Assembly (NCBI RefSeq): GCF_001039355.2
Contig: NW_019775737.1
Span: forward strand, 51,982 to 115,981
Source: Lingula anatina
Taxonomy: Eukaryota; Brachiopoda; Lingulata; Lingulida; Lingulidae
Direction: 5' to 3'
Length of the DNA: 64,000 nt
Shown: positions 47,370 through 59,898 of the stretch, piece after piece
Layout of the letters: each line of letters opens with the position of its first letter
How positions within the stretch are numbered: the stretch's first letter is position 1
Notes under the pieces: model-generated
The model's database searches: none
Seen by the model: only the letters and a program-made list of their open reading frames with translations
What the model was told of the DNA's origin: nothing
Made by a program: the position numbers and the translations under genes

Positions 47370-48049
47370 TCCGAAATCCAATAAGCACTCAAAGTAAGTT
47401 TAATGCATATTTGATAAATGTTAATTAAATAACATAATCAGTGTCGTAGCAGTTTGTACACTGCACGATGACTGATAAATTAATACAATGATGTGTTCCC
47501 TGGCCATTAAATAAAAACAAACACTCAGATTAAAGCTAAGTGCATACTTGATAAATGTTAATAGGATCACATAATCAGTGTCGTTGATTTTGTACCATGC
47601 ACGACGACTGATACATTCACACAATGATGTGTTGGCTCATTCCCAGCGACCTTAACCACAGAAAACAGCCGAGAGATCTGTATTTGTTAATTGTTGGCTT
47701 AACAATTGACTTAAATACTATTTATGCAATAAGGTATCTGCAACACAAGTTCATTTATCCATAAAATTTGATTTTCATGGGTGAAATTACTATCATTCAC
47801 TTTAATTACAACTGATTAGTCACCCGAAACTAATACGGAGGTGCAATTGATGTACAGGTAACAGTTATGCTCTTAAAATATTTAGTGCACAGATTGTACT
47901 AGGGTACCACATGAAGAAGTTTGTATAAAAGTTTTCCTCACCTGCAACCAAGAATAATAAAAATGAATTCATCGTCTAACCCCCAAAAAGAATGTACGTT
48001 ACTGTCACAAATGCAAATCGTCCAACGCACACGGGGGGGGGGGGGGGGG
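46036..48049. other. Unit-3 non-coding block
   Basis: 46,083-46,235 matches 1,985-2,150. 46,215-46,400 and 47,000-47,150 match 27,330-27,530. The motif actgatacattcaaacaatg(g/a)tg recurs at about 46,655 and 47,607, and at 3,660 in unit 1. No A gene is present. A T run lies at 46,787-46,825 and a TC array at 47,310-47,366. Confidence 0.5.
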
Positions 48050-48074
48050 NNNNNNNNNNNNNNNNNNNNNNNNN
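48050..48074. other. Sequence gap inside a G run
   Basis: 25 undetermined bases flanked by poly-G; assembly uncertainty. A further single undetermined base is at 59,397. Confidence 0.98.
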
Positions 48075-48510
48075 GGGGGCGGGATACCAAGCATCACTAT
48101 AAAGCGTTTTAAAATGTTAATTTATCTAAATATCCTTTTTTTGGTCTTTTTTTTTTTTTTTTTAGATTTTGACAAAGTTCTTCACAATAAATAAAAAAAT
48201 ATAACATATAAGACCGTCAAGTTCCAATGCCCAGGCTTTATTTTTCTGATTCTTACAGAGCCTGGTACTTATACAATCACATAACGGCGTCTTAAATACG
48301 CAGGACATCACGAGGGGGTCATGTGACTGCAAAATGTTCGTGAGTACAGCAGTTTATTAAATGACGCTATTTAGAAGGTGCCCTGCATACTAGAATGAAA
48401 TTAAATGCTGCTAATATGTGTACATCAGTTCAGTTCTTTTGGACTAGTGCGTGATTAACTATTGGTTACGCTAAAACAACTGCAACAACTACAGCGCTGC
48501 TAACTTTTTT

Positions 48511-49080
48511 TTATCTACAGCAAATCATTTGTGATAGACACATGTTACAGCGGCGCCATCGACGGCAACATTTCACCTGAAACAGAAATATATACAATAA
48601 GAAAAAGGAGCAATGGAATAAATTTATCTTTAAGTTTCAATGTGTGGAATGTAACGCCATGAATTTATATTAAAAAAGCGTTGATACGGGTCTTGAAGAT
48701 AGATATATTCACATGGTAAAGAGCTTTCCCTGTAATTTCGCCCACTTCTTCATGTCCGTATCAATAAATATCTGACATGAGTTTAATGAGCAAATTAATA
48801 TAAAAAAACAGGTTTTCCCCCAAAAAAGACGCATTTTTAACTTCAGTTCTGTTACAATTATATGATTTTTTTTTCGGAAATTATGGATACGGCATTTTGC
48901 ACTTCATTCACTTATTCAATGGACGGTTTTGCCTAAAAATATGACCTGAATATACAGTATAACAAGACCTGTTTAATATTCTTTGTGTTTTCTTGTGGCT
49001 CATTTGACCATGACCCATTCAAGGTAATAATGTATACAATTTTACATTTTACGCACGCTCACACACAAATACACTAACAC

Positions 49081-49143
<63 letters not shown>

Positions 49144-50350
49144 ACATATGGTTAATCTTAACACTTATCATTGAAATACATAACTATTACCCTTTCAGCA
49201 TCGGGGACTTCATAGGGCACCGTTTCAACGGATTTTATAAGCTCCATTAACTCTCCTTGTTTCTCTTCTCGGTCTTCCCAGTCACTGTTTTCTACACACC
49301 ATATTCGTTCGCTGCAATCTTTATGAATACTCTGAAATGTTTCTGGCGAATTGGCAATAAATTCATTGATGGTGGTGTTTTTCTGTTTTATGTCATCAGC
49401 AAATGTAAGCACAATGATACTTTTCTGAAGGAAATTGTCTCCGAAAATGTTGCGGAACTGAGCTACTGCTTTCAGCTGCGTGCTCTTAATTCGGCCCATT
49501 TTAAACACAATCAATATTGCGTCCACGTGCTGCAGACACCTGGCTTCTTTGGATATTCTGCCCAATATCTTACGGTCACTTGTGGACAGCGATCCTAAAC
49601 CAGGTGTGTCCACAACTTGGACAGTGCACGAGCTCGGTTCCTTGAGTATGAAAGACTTGTGTGCATTTTTGTCATTTTTTCCTTCATATGTCAAGTCCCC
49701 AGACAGTTTCATTACAGTTGCAGATTTCCCTTGCCCCTTATAGCCAACGACAAGGACGTTGTAGGTTTTGGTGGTCGCCCTGAAAAAAAATTCAACATTA
49801 ATTATGAAAAATCGAATTGGAAAATGTGACAGTCAAAAAATTACAACAAAAGTCGCATTCAAAACAAGTGATCCGCAAACTAAATACGGTTGACCCCACT
49901 AAAAGCAAGTTGCATAATCCCCTGATGGCCTCCTAGCCTCTAAAGGCGCCGTTATACGGATCGAAACTCAATTACAACGTTTAATAGCTAGGCCCCCGCA
50001 GGGACGTCGCGTGTTTTAGTCGGAGACCATCGGGGTTTTAGTCGCCATTGCCTTTAATATTTAGTCCGCGGATCTGTTAGTCTGCAGATCAACATGTTCT
50101 GAATGCGCTTAAAGTCTGTTTTAAAGTGAATAAACTTTTTTATTGGTTAAATGGATGTAATCTGATTAAATTCAGTGTGCAAATAATTGAATTAAATAAT
50201 GACTGAAAAGACAAAGACACGAGGAATAAGAAATGATAAACAATGCAGCTGGAAAAAAGAGTTTATGCAGGTAGATACTACTACTACTACTACTGTTACT
50301 ACTACTACTACTACTACTGTTACTACTACTACTACTACTACTACTACTGT

Positions 50351-50381
<31 letters not shown>

Positions 50382-50410
50382 GTTACTACTACTACTACTA
50401 CTACTACTAC

Positions 50411-50449
<39 letters not shown>

Positions 50450-50661
50450 CCATTTTCCATTCCAAAATATATTAGCCATGTATAATTGATAGAAAGTCAT
50501 GATCTTGACAGCTATGTGCTTGATATCAGGCACAGTTAAAATTACCTGCTGAACCGAAACTACTTATTACCCGCTTTCTTAGCCCAACACTGACTCCATG
50601 CCCAACTCACTACCGACGGGTTAGAGGGGGCTTGTTATCGCGTGTGAATATATACTTACAT
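48511..50661 (-). CDS. B2: AIG1/GIMAP-like GTPase with altered, anchor-less tail
   Basis: Exons 50,661-50,660, 49,779-49,191 and probably 48,576-48,511; 218 aa. As in B1 the ATG is split by intron 1; after splicing it sits in a strong context (CAGCCATGGCG). P-loop GYKGQGKS (13-20), G3 DTPGLGSL (58-65), TFAD (126-129); the core exon is intact and the same length as in B1. The tail differs. The position of the B1 acceptor (CCAG) reads CACAA here, so that acceptor is gone. The next usable AG is in TGTTTCAG at 48,577-48,580. From there the frame gives a short Cys/Arg-rich tail ending at TAA just before the former membrane segment. The product would be soluble. It could also be an early pseudogene. 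Confidence 0.65.
49085..49136. repeat. (TA)n microsatellite in B2 intron 2
   Basis: Pure TA run of about 50 bases; it is absent from the B1 intron. Confidence 0.9.
50277..50448. repeat. (ACT)n array with regular GTT steps, then (AAT)n
   Basis: Tracts of ACT triplets separated by single GTT triplets, with tract lengths growing from left to right, followed by an AAT array. It lies in B2 intron 1, where B1 has a TTC/TTA array. Confidence 0.9.
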
Positions 50662-51099
50662 GGCTGTTGCTGTTTGTGAGAGTACCGACGATCTATCAAA
50701 GCCTTCCAACGGATGCTTTCTGCTTTGAAAGGGAAGAGTTGTCGAATGGCTATAACTAACAAACTGCGCATGCTCCTGGGGCTTTCGGAAAGACACATCA
50801 TCTGGCGATTGCACGAAGAAATCGTTATCAATACACACAGAACGCTTCGGGCATCTATCTATTTAGTTATTCTTATTTCTTCTATTTTATTATTACGATA
50901 TTTCCCCGCTGTCTACACCGTCCTTAGGCCTGCTTCTCGTTAAAATTGTCAGGTCCAAGTTGTATATGGTTATTATTTTCAACACGATGACAATACACAA
51001 ATTAAAGCAAATCCTACATTATTCCACAGTCTGCTTACTTTATTGATGGTATATGACGTACGTTTATACAGCGCTAGAGAAATGATGCACGGGGTCTAC

Positions 51100-51258
51100 G
51101 GTAACTTTGCCACATCACTCATAATAGTAGCAATATAGACCCTTTTATTTTTTTATTTTGTTTTAGGAAGCAAAAAAGGTATTGTTGTTATGAGACGCCC
51201 CCTTAGCCCTTCACCTCCTCAGCGTTATCAGCAGTATAAGGTTACATACACCCATATA
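51100..51258 (+). pseudogene. E3: promoter remnant of a lost third E gene
   Basis: The sequence from actttgccacatca to ttatgagacgc(c/t)ccct and tcacctcctcagcgttatc aligns with the upstream regions of E1 (11,160-11,310) and E2 (29,700-29,800). The octamer has been removed by a small deletion (ttat..cagcag instead of ttattgatttgcatatcagc). No E exon follows: the Tc1-like element begins at once, and after it the sequence matches the far 3' side of E1 (about 16,310). Confidence 0.65.
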
Positions 51259-52639
51259 CACACACTGGACAATAGAAGTGTCACCCCCTAAATCAGAGTA
51301 ATAAAAGTAGGCAGATCTTTGGTACTTATAATGCCTGGTCTACTTATAATGTGACTAATGAGTATAAAACCGCTATACCATGGAATTGCATTATTGGTCA
51401 TGTACATGTCCAGCAAATGTTATTCCTTTCTTCCTCCAATATGGCAAGATACAGGGAATTATCTAACGGTTATAGGTGCAAGTTATTAACCTGAAGAGGC
51501 GGAATATAAGCAATGTCAGAATATCGATACAATTGAATTGTTCAGTCAGAACCATGCAGAGGGTCTGGTCTCGGTATAGAAACACTGGATCAAGAGACAA
51601 ATTGCCTCTGATGGTTCGTCAAAGAAAAACTACTGGCCGTGAAGACCGACGTCTGATTTTGATGTCCAGGTTGTCAAAGTTTTACATTGCTTGTCAGTTG
51701 ACAACACAATGGAACAAATTCACACATAAGAATCTGTCTGTGAAAATTGCTAGGCGTCGGTTACATGCTCAGAGAGTGTACAGCAGGGTAGCAAGACTGA
51801 AACCCCTTATATCGTTACAAAACAGGCAACGTAGAGTAAACTAGGGTCAACAGGATCTGGAACTGGACAGTCCATGACAATTGGTCCTATATTTTTTTTC
51901 TGGTGAGTGTCGCTTTTTTCTGACCTCTGATGACAGACGGGTACGATGCTGGCGAACTGCTGGTAAAGCATTTAAACCACATGCACTGAAATTTCGAACC
52001 CTGATCAGCATATTTATTATGGCGTGGGGCTGCATCAGCATCCATGGCGTAGGCATATTGATAGCGGTTGATGGAAACATTAATCACTAGAAATATATCG
52101 ATGTTTTGGAGTCAGGCTTGCTACCATCTATTACTAACATGTTTGGTGACAGGAATTATCCATTTGTTCACCAGGATGAGAATGCTCCTTGTCACAGGCC
52201 CAGAGCAGTTGATGATTGGTTTGATTAACAGGACATTCGCATGGTGGCCTGCCCGGAGTCCGGATGCAAACATAATAGAAAATGTGTGGAATGATATGTC
52301 AAAACCTTTTACAAATGCCCGTCTAACCAGCAGAGAAACTCTGTGATATTCAGTGCTTCATGCTTGGGCCAGCGTAAGCCCTGAACGCATCAGACAATTA
52401 TATGAATTCTTGCCTCGTAGACTGGCACCTATTATTAGGTCACGTGGGTATGCCACCAAGTACTTATTTTGGACTTGAGACTGCATATTTTGGTAGAATG
52501 TATATATTGTTCTCATTTTGTGATTTTTTGTGAAATTTGATGTTAATAAAATGATACCAGGAGCATATCATTCCACAGTCATTTATCTCCCCCATAGTAT
52601 TGGTTCAGTAGGGGTGACACTTCTATTGTCCAGTGTGTG
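51259..52639 (+). mobile_element. Tc1/mariner-like transposon, inactive
   Basis: 1,381-bp element with about 30-bp inverted ends (CACACACTGGACAATAGAAG on the left, its complement on the right), inserted at TA (51,257-51,258 and 52,640-52,641). It carries a broken transposase. The first frame (51,476-51,844) has a helix-turn-helix DNA-binding part (VRTMQRVWSRYRNTG). Later frames show FSGECRFFL, with the usual catalytic Asp of FSDE replaced by Gly, then HQDENAPCH and SPDANIIENVWN of the DD34E family. Several stops and frame changes make it non-autonomous. Confidence 0.85.
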
Positions 52640-52856
52640 TACTAGCTTAGTGTACAGCCACTTATGTTCCCAAGCAAATCAAACAATATGACATATGGCT
52701 GAATGTTTTCATAATTTTTTTCTTTCGTAATGCTAATGTGTTCCTCTGTTCTGATAAATTCCGAAAATAAATTTGCTTTGCAAGATTAAGGAATTATTAT
52801 CTGAATAGTTAAATTTTCAAAGCTGCCAAAGCCTGCTCAACTGAGAGTGATACTGT
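52640..52856. other. Flank equal to E1/D1 intergenic sequence
   Basis: ccaagcaaatcaaacaatatgacatatggctgaa matches about 16,320-16,350 downstream of E1, in segments, and continues to actgagagtgata, which matches 16,497-16,512. It marks the right side of the E3 deletion. Confidence 0.6.
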
Positions 52857-54284
52857 GCCGCCGGAAAGTAACCTTACCAAATGCCGCATGGATACCCAAC
52901 CCGGCCCCGTATGGTCGAACAATAGAGACTGCATGATAATTACAAGGTAGGAGAATCGGCAAGTAATCCTGATCGGACAACCAAATTATACCCCATTCAC
53001 ACTACAGTTGCAAAAATGCGCATTTCTATAATTCGGATTTTTCGTGAGAAATCAGATTCGGTATTGCGTTCACGCTCGCGAAGCGAAACCGAATCCCACG
53101 TTGAAAATTTCAGGTTTAACTTCCTGTTTTGAACACTCGCGCATGCGACGCACAGGAAAACTCAAAATACCAACAAAAAAGTGTGACGGCAAATGTATCT
53201 CAAAAAGAGATTCCAGCATTCTTGAGAAGCATAAGATGGCAAAATATGTTTGTTTCCTCATGTTGTAGTGAGTGGTGACCTCCAAATACGTTTGGTGCAA
53301 TCGCTAAAGTAATAAACAAGCGTTCATAGATACCCGCACTTATCTACACACATGCGCAGTAAGATCTGTACAGGTGTCGATTCCGGTAAGTTAAAGGTAC
53401 ATACGAACCGAGTATTGGTGGAGTGTGGATTCCGAGTAACACATGTAAACCACTTCTACTAGATTCTTATATGACTCAAATAAATTCGACATGCCAAGGG
53501 ATAAACTGAATAGATCACTCGATCAGCCATAAAAGACCTTTAGACTGCTCCTTTCTTTAAATTTATGGTTGTAAATTTAACCTACTTCCGTGACCTACTT
53601 TCCTGCCCCATTGACATACAGCTTAGAATGCCAGCAGAAAAATCTGTTCAAACATCATTTTCGGGTAAAATTAAACAATGCCTTTTGGTAATTCTCTTAG
53701 TTATACTACTTGAAACTATATGCTGACATTTGGTTGGTTTTTGTGACAAAAAATTGACTTTGTATGCATCTTTAATAATCTTTATTGGAGAATCGCAACC
53801 CGAAGGTCGAAGTTATACAATTATGTTATAGGAAAGTTTGGCGTAGCCATTTTATGGCGACAACAATCTCCAGAGCTTATTTATGCACATGTGCATTCTG
53901 CACATGCTCAATTGTGCCCTAGAGGGGTAATCTCCTTTGAGGCACATGTTGCTACTTATACCATGGGGCATCACTGCCTGGCCTCATTTTGCTTGATTTA
54001 TTCTGTTCACGAGCATGATACAATTAAGCTACAAGTTATCTCAAATCTGCAACTGAAATCTTCAGTTCAAAAAATTTCATTTTACGGAGGAGACATAAAC
54101 AATTACATATGAATATTCAAGTCAAGGAAGCCTGGTCATGTTTGCACTGGTGCACTCCGTAGACGGTCTCACCTCCCTGGGGAGCATACAGCTTGGCTGC
54201 CATATTTGGCGCTCATAGCTAATATATCATTTCTGCACTGCTTGACCAGGCCCCTGCTTCAACCCCTTAGTGTTTGGCTATGCC

Positions 54285-54471
54285 ACTAAGTACTTATTTT
54301 GGACTTGAGACTGCATATTTTGGTAGAATGTATATATTGTTCTTATTTTGTGATTTTTTGTGAAATTTGATGTTAATAAAATGATACCAGGAGCATATCA
54401 TTCCACAGTCATTTATCTCCCCCATAGTATTGGTTCAGTAGGGGTGACACTTCTATTGTCCAGTGTGTGTA
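54285..54471 (+). mobile_element. Right-end fragment of the Tc1-like element
   Basis: Nearly identical to 52,452-52,639, with single-base changes. It begins inside the transposase 3' part and ends at the same terminal GTGTGTG followed by TACTAG. A truncated second copy 1.8 kb away. Confidence 0.85.
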
Positions 54472-54529
54472 CTAGTGAGTGCTGAGTGCCAAGCGGGGAG
54501 ACAGCAGGTACCGTTTATAAAGGACTGGT

Positions 54530-54606
54530 ATGTCCGCAGACGGGTTTTGAACCCACGTCCTCCCGCTCCGGAGGCGGACACTCTAACCACAAGGCCATCC
54601 GGTCGG
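54530..54606 (-). repeat. tRNA-like SINE head
   Basis: On the minus strand: a box A-like stretch (TGTGGTTAGAGTGTCC), then GGGTTCAAAACCC, a box B-like sequence, with a possible anticodon-arm GC palindrome (CTCCGGAG) between. No proper acceptor stem is formed, so a tRNA-derived SINE or tRNA pseudogene rather than a tRNA gene. Confidence 0.55.
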
Positions 54607-56574
54607 TTAAGTTATTCGGTTCGCGTTGAGAAATCCACCTCGCTTGCAGGATTTTGAAAATGCGCAGTACAGCAAATCCTCTTGCGTTCACACTACTGCA
54701 TTTATTCGAATTGTGACCTAATTCGCAACTTATCCGGATAACTGAGCGTATGTGAATGGGGTCAGTTCAACGAACACGCTCTGCACCTTCTAAATTGCTT
54801 CACTTCACGACACGGCACGAGCAAACAATACCGGGTTATATTGTATCTACTGCAACAGAAAACTAGAGGAAATACCAAGTCCTTCGTTGTATTAATATTT
54901 CTTCAACACATGGTAAATTGCCTGTCACGACACTTTATGGTCTTCATTTTTCATATTTGTAGTTATGTCTTTAATTTGCACCCCTTGTTCTCGGAGGCCA
55001 ATGATACCCAACGTTTATAATAGCTAAGAGGCATCTTAAAATAGTGATTATTTGGAAAATTGGAGTGTAGATTTATACCGTTTACTTGGCAGGTGACACG
55101 ATGGCACAGTAATAAGTGATATAAAGATGTCATATTATACATTTAGGCCATTTAGGGAGTCCATATAGGCAAACAATCTTATTGGCACGTGTCAGTTGAT
55201 TGATGATTAGGTAAAATTGAATAGTAAGGAGTGTCACACAGTTGTGATTGTGTAATAGTCAGAGCTTAATCACCATGTTTACCTGGCAAGCATTAAATTA
55301 ACCTGAAGTTAATTATTTTGAGATGACACGAGCCAAACAGTGAAGTTGACCCAAGAGATGGTAATCCAGCTTCTTAAATTAATTTTCCTTATTGCTTTTA
55401 GGTATGATGAAGGCTTCTGATTACGTTTGGGGTTTAAATCGTAAACATTAACTATTTCTTGAACTACATAGGTACAAAGTTCAAATCAAGCAACAAAAGA
55501 GAAACATTTTGTATCAAAATTTAAGCTATCTAATTTCTTAAATAATATTCTACGCGTATTTAAATAAAATTCTAAATCTAATTCGAAGTCAGACCATTTA
55601 ATGTACCTGATTATTTTTAAATGGGACATTTTAAAAGCAAGCCAGGCATCATTAACTAATTCATGGACACTTGAACTAGACCTTTTTACGAAAAAATAGA
55701 ACTGTTCAGTGGCTTATTTCTTTTATGTATAGGACAACATAGATATTGCTCAATGGCTTCTTGCATTCTGGTATATATTTCCCTGGATTTCTCTTGGTCT
55801 ACACACTATTCACATAGCACATACTATAGTCACACAGTATATCACCATGGAGACAAGACAAGAGAAGTTAAATTGTTTATAATATGTATATAACAATGAC
55901 GGTATGAAGCCTAATAAATATTACATGTACAAGTACGAGTAGTGTTTTATTTGGTCTTTCATTAATTCATTACTTCATTTATTCAACTATATAATTCAAT
56001 CAATTCATATCCAAAATATACACGAAAGTTGCTTTTATCACCGAATCTTTTTGGTAAAGTCACTTTTAAAAATCAATGTTGGCAGGTTTTTATACTTAAG
56101 ATCTATATATCAGAGTAGAGTGATCAAATCAGAGTGAAGGCAACGCGGACGATCACTTATTTGCGACCATGCTCAGCATCAATCTTTACCTCAGCGAGAT
56201 AGGGTTATGCTATTTTGTTAGCAGAAAGTAAGACATGATAATTACCCAACCGTGCAGGGCATGGCACTATTGTTAACAGAAACCAAACAGCGCATGGATG
56301 ACAATGTTTTCCCTGGTTACCGCGCCAGACCCTATGAACAACCCGCAGGTTACTTTCCGGCGGCACTATATTTGTATCATGATAATTTATCTATCCCAGA
56401 GTTTGCCCTTTAGTTTCATCTGACATCTACAAAATTCAGTCTAATTCATAAGTCTACTTGAAACTACCATCCTCTCAATGGCGTCAAACTACCAAAGTGA
56501 TCAATTAACAGTTTATAATGACATTTGCTGTGCACGAGCTTTTGTTTGTCTATGACGTCATCCATTACAATTGA

Positions 56575-58809
56575 TCACTTTTGATTTTTGAGATCAACTT
56601 TGACCCACGTGCCAACTTTAGAATTCACATCTTCAAAGTCCACAACGAAAAAGTCATCGAAATCGTTTCCTTCGTTCCCAGACTGTCCAGTAGTGAAGTA
56701 TTCAAGAAATGATAAGTACTGGTAGATGTCCCACATTGAAACTTCTTCCTTAAACAAAATACCATTCGTTGAAATATGTGGTCATAAAAATGAAAATAAT
56801 GATAACGTTTTTCATTTATTTTAGATTATATCCAATTTTTAAAAAACATGTTATATGATGTACCGTAAAATAACATAATAACCAGAATACACAAATTGAA
56901 AAAAAAGAACATCAAATTTGCCTTAGAATTGCTTTACCTGTGCACTAGAAACAGAGTGGGAGAGGACAAAATAATCCCTAGCCCTTTTTTTTCGCGTAAA
57001 AAAAGCGATATTAGGACCCCCCTCCCTGACAGATACTCACCGGACAATTCCCTCCGGACAACTCCCCCCGGACGACCCCCTCCAAGGAATATATATTTAT
57101 ATATACATACCGGCATAAAGTAAAGAGTATAAAGGTCAAATTATTTCATCTATTTTATTTATATTTTAGTCTGATAATACAACTTCATCATCAAACAAAT
57201 TATTTCATAACAAATTCCTTCTTTATTGAGTACAAGTAAAGAAAGTATTATTTAATATCTAATCAAAGAATAACCATCTATTTTCCAGGTAAAGCTGGGG
57301 TAAACAGATAAACACATAAAATATTTAATGAGTATTTTAGTGTGGTGGGTAGTGGATATGTGGCTAGTGGTCAAGCAATTAAACGTGACATATAACCAAA
57401 GGGATACCAGGATAAGTGAGAAAATATGTTTATCCCACCTCTCCCAAAAGATGCACCTTGATTCAGGGCTTACTAAATTAATTAAATGAAGGGGGGAGCA
57501 ACGAAGCAATTAAAAGTACTAGTTTAAAATTCATCAAAGGGTAACCTGGAAGTGTGAGATCATTTGTTTACCCCACTTTACCTGGAGATGTACTTTGATG
57601 AGATTTATAATAAAATTTCTGTACTTCTATTCCTGAAATGTTCTGAACTTGCACTCCATGAAAATAATTTATTTAATGAAATTTATAATATCTTTCTTCG
57701 AGTTGCATCATTATACTAAGAAATATTCATACAATGGATGAAGAGGGGGGGGGTGATTGTCCATGGAAAATTGTCTTGGCTCTGATAGCATTAAAAGCAA
57801 TTGGAAGGATTGTAGGAACCATTACCTTCAGAATGCACGGTTTTGCTTGTTCACGCATAATCTCTCGGACCATTCCTCGCAGCTCCCCCAAAAAACATAG
57901 TACGCTATTTGGTTCAGCAGTGTCGACTATACAAACACGATTTCTGGCCAGTTCTCCTTTCTCCTTGAAAGCCTTTGGCAATGAATCCATGAAAATTTGC
58001 TTTTGTTCATTACTGAGAGTTGATCGACCATCGTGGATAAACACAAAGATGGCCCTCTTCAAAAATGTCCCAAAGAATTTATCATCTAAGAGGTCTATAG
58101 CCTCTATTTCTGTTGATCTGACTCTTAAATTATATCTTAACACGTATAAAATTGCGTCGACTTGCTGTACGCCTTCTCGTTGGCGACGGATGGTCTCCAG
58201 TATGTGCTCTTTGGGAAAATCTAAATCTCCAATTCCAGGGGAATCAATAAGTGTTAATTTCCATGTGTCATTTGCAGAGCTTTTTATGTCCCCGTGAAGT
58301 ACACAGCTTTCGGTCTGATCAGGGCAATCTGATTGGGCAAGAAGAGCACGAGCCAGAGACGTTCTTCCGTGCCCCTTTAGACCGACAAGCATTACGCTTA
58401 AGTGTTCAATGTAATCTGAAAAATAATACAATCACAAATTAATTTATATTAAAGCTTTTGAGTGATTTACCTTGGATATTCGTTTGGAAACTGGGAAATG
58501 GCAGTTGGTTCCAAGAAAAAAAATGCTATGCTATGATCGTTAAATATAATGTTTTAAAAACATCGATAAATAGAATGAGATCAATGAATTTCGTCTACTG
58601 GACCTGTTTACATAGAAAATCGCATCTTTAGTCATTTTTACATCTTTTTTTCTGTCCTTATCTTAGTAAGACAAAGAGAACATATCAACAAGAAGGAGAG
58701 GGAAAGAGGGTATTACAATAAAGAAGGGAGTCAGCGATTTACAAATAGTGAGAAGATGGTGGGCAGAAAATTTATTTTAAAAATATTAAATACATAAACC
58801 CCCTTATAT

Positions 58810-58853
<44 letters not shown>

Positions 58854-59898
58854 TTTCATAATGGCGTTTGCACCCTACATTGTTTCTACTTCCTCACCAG
58901 TCATAAGACATAGCATGCCCTTTCCTTATAGCGGGGTAATTGAATGTACACGCAGTCACTTTACTCTTTATCGCGACATGAACATGTATCGTACTGCCCT
59001 TAATGGCGTCCCATAGCTTTTTACTAGATGATGCAAGGTAATGCCAGATACCCCCAGTATGTAATCCACTGAGAGGATATAGAGAAGGCAGGAGCGGGGG
59101 CGGGGGTGGGGGTGGGGGTGGGGTCAAATCCCCAACTACTCCCATCCCCTACCCTACTCCCCCATGGGAGGAACTTTTGGAAAAAAACGGCGCAATACCT
59201 GGATATCTTATGAAACTCCTGAGCGCCATAAGTTAGTCTTTTCTCTCCTTGTGTGGTCCGCTATTCCCTTTATGAGAAAAGTGTCGCCCCCTATCCATTC
59301 ATGTACGCTTTATGTTTATGTTTATGTGATGTAATTTGATGAAATATTTATCACGTGTTGAAACTCTCCAGGTTTCAAATTTTTATCATCCCTCAANTCG
59401 GTTGGAGGTGTGTCCTCGGTTAGTGGGTTTCGGGCGGGTGTGTGTCCTCGGTTAGAATGCGTGCACAAGAGCACACACACTGAACTCTTATTGGTGTACA
59501 CAATCACATGATATTGGTGAAATCGCATTACTTGATTATCATTGAACATATACATATATGTCATCAGCTGAAAGTAATATAAGCACTACCTAGAACATAT
59601 ATTCAAGAAACTTTAATAAATTGTCGGCTTCAAACCTGTCCCAGTAACCCACAGTTCACTTTCTTTACATGTATACATAATGTAAATATTTCACTATCAC
59701 AAATCGTCCTACTGTACATACGCTTTTTATGTCTTCTAGGTCATTATGTAATATATTATAATACGTTGCACTGTATGAAATGATGAACGCATTGCTCAAT
59801 TCCAAAACATAATGCAATTATTAAAAACAAATCTACGTGATGATAATGTGTTAACAATGGGACACTTGCGTCTTACCATCAGCTGTAGGTTCCGCCAT
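56575..59898 (-). CDS. D2: intact P-loop-altered AIG1-like protein
   Basis: Three exons on the minus strand: 59,898-59,877, 58,415-57,826 and 56,748-56,575; 261 aa. Exon 1 (ATGGCGGAACCTACAGCTGATG|GTAAGA) leaves one base, and exon 2 opens after TTTTTCAG in the matching phase. The P-loop reads GLKGHGRT (19-26): the Lys that holds the phosphates in GTPases is Arg. G3 is DSPGIGDL (65-72), and the G4 position has IHDG (134-137) instead of TxxD. Together these suggest weak or no GTP turnover: a pseudo-GTPase, perhaps a partner of the active GTPases nearby. The last exon, after donor AAG|GTAATG and acceptor TTTAAG, encodes an acidic 57-residue tail (GNEGNDFDDFFVVDFED), without a membrane segment. 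D1 shares both odd features, so they are old in the lineage, not damage. The frame is fully open. Confidence 0.85.
58812..58852. repeat. (CA)n microsatellite in D2 intron 1
   Basis: CA run, as in D1 and D3. Confidence 0.9.

Larger units (their letters stand above)
52991..54762. mobile_element. Nested element with CCCCATTCACA inverted ends
   Basis: Left ccccattcacactac and right gtatgtgaatgggg are imperfect inverted ends. Sub-terminal parts also pair (attcggttcgcg on the right, cgcgaagcgaaaccgaat on the left). It carries the Tc1 end and the SINE below. Confidence 0.45.
52855..56366. mobile_element. Large composite insertion with GTGCCGCCGG inverted ends
   Basis: The left end gtgccgccggaaagtaacct and right end aggttactttccggcggcac are perfect inverted repeats. 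The flanks outside rejoin the D 3' flank (gagtgatac ... tcatgataatttatct against 16,500-16,530). Inside are a second element (52,991-54,762), a Tc1 end and a SINE-like piece. 54,763-56,200 shows no gene and no transposase that I recognise, so the element is probably non-autonomous. Confidence 0.65.

Noticed and set aside
50199-50489. Thr-rich frame
   Set aside because: Translation of the ACT array inside a B2 intron.
54530-54606. Functional tRNA gene
   Set aside because: Box-like sequences are present but acceptor and D stems do not form; it fits a tRNA-derived SINE.
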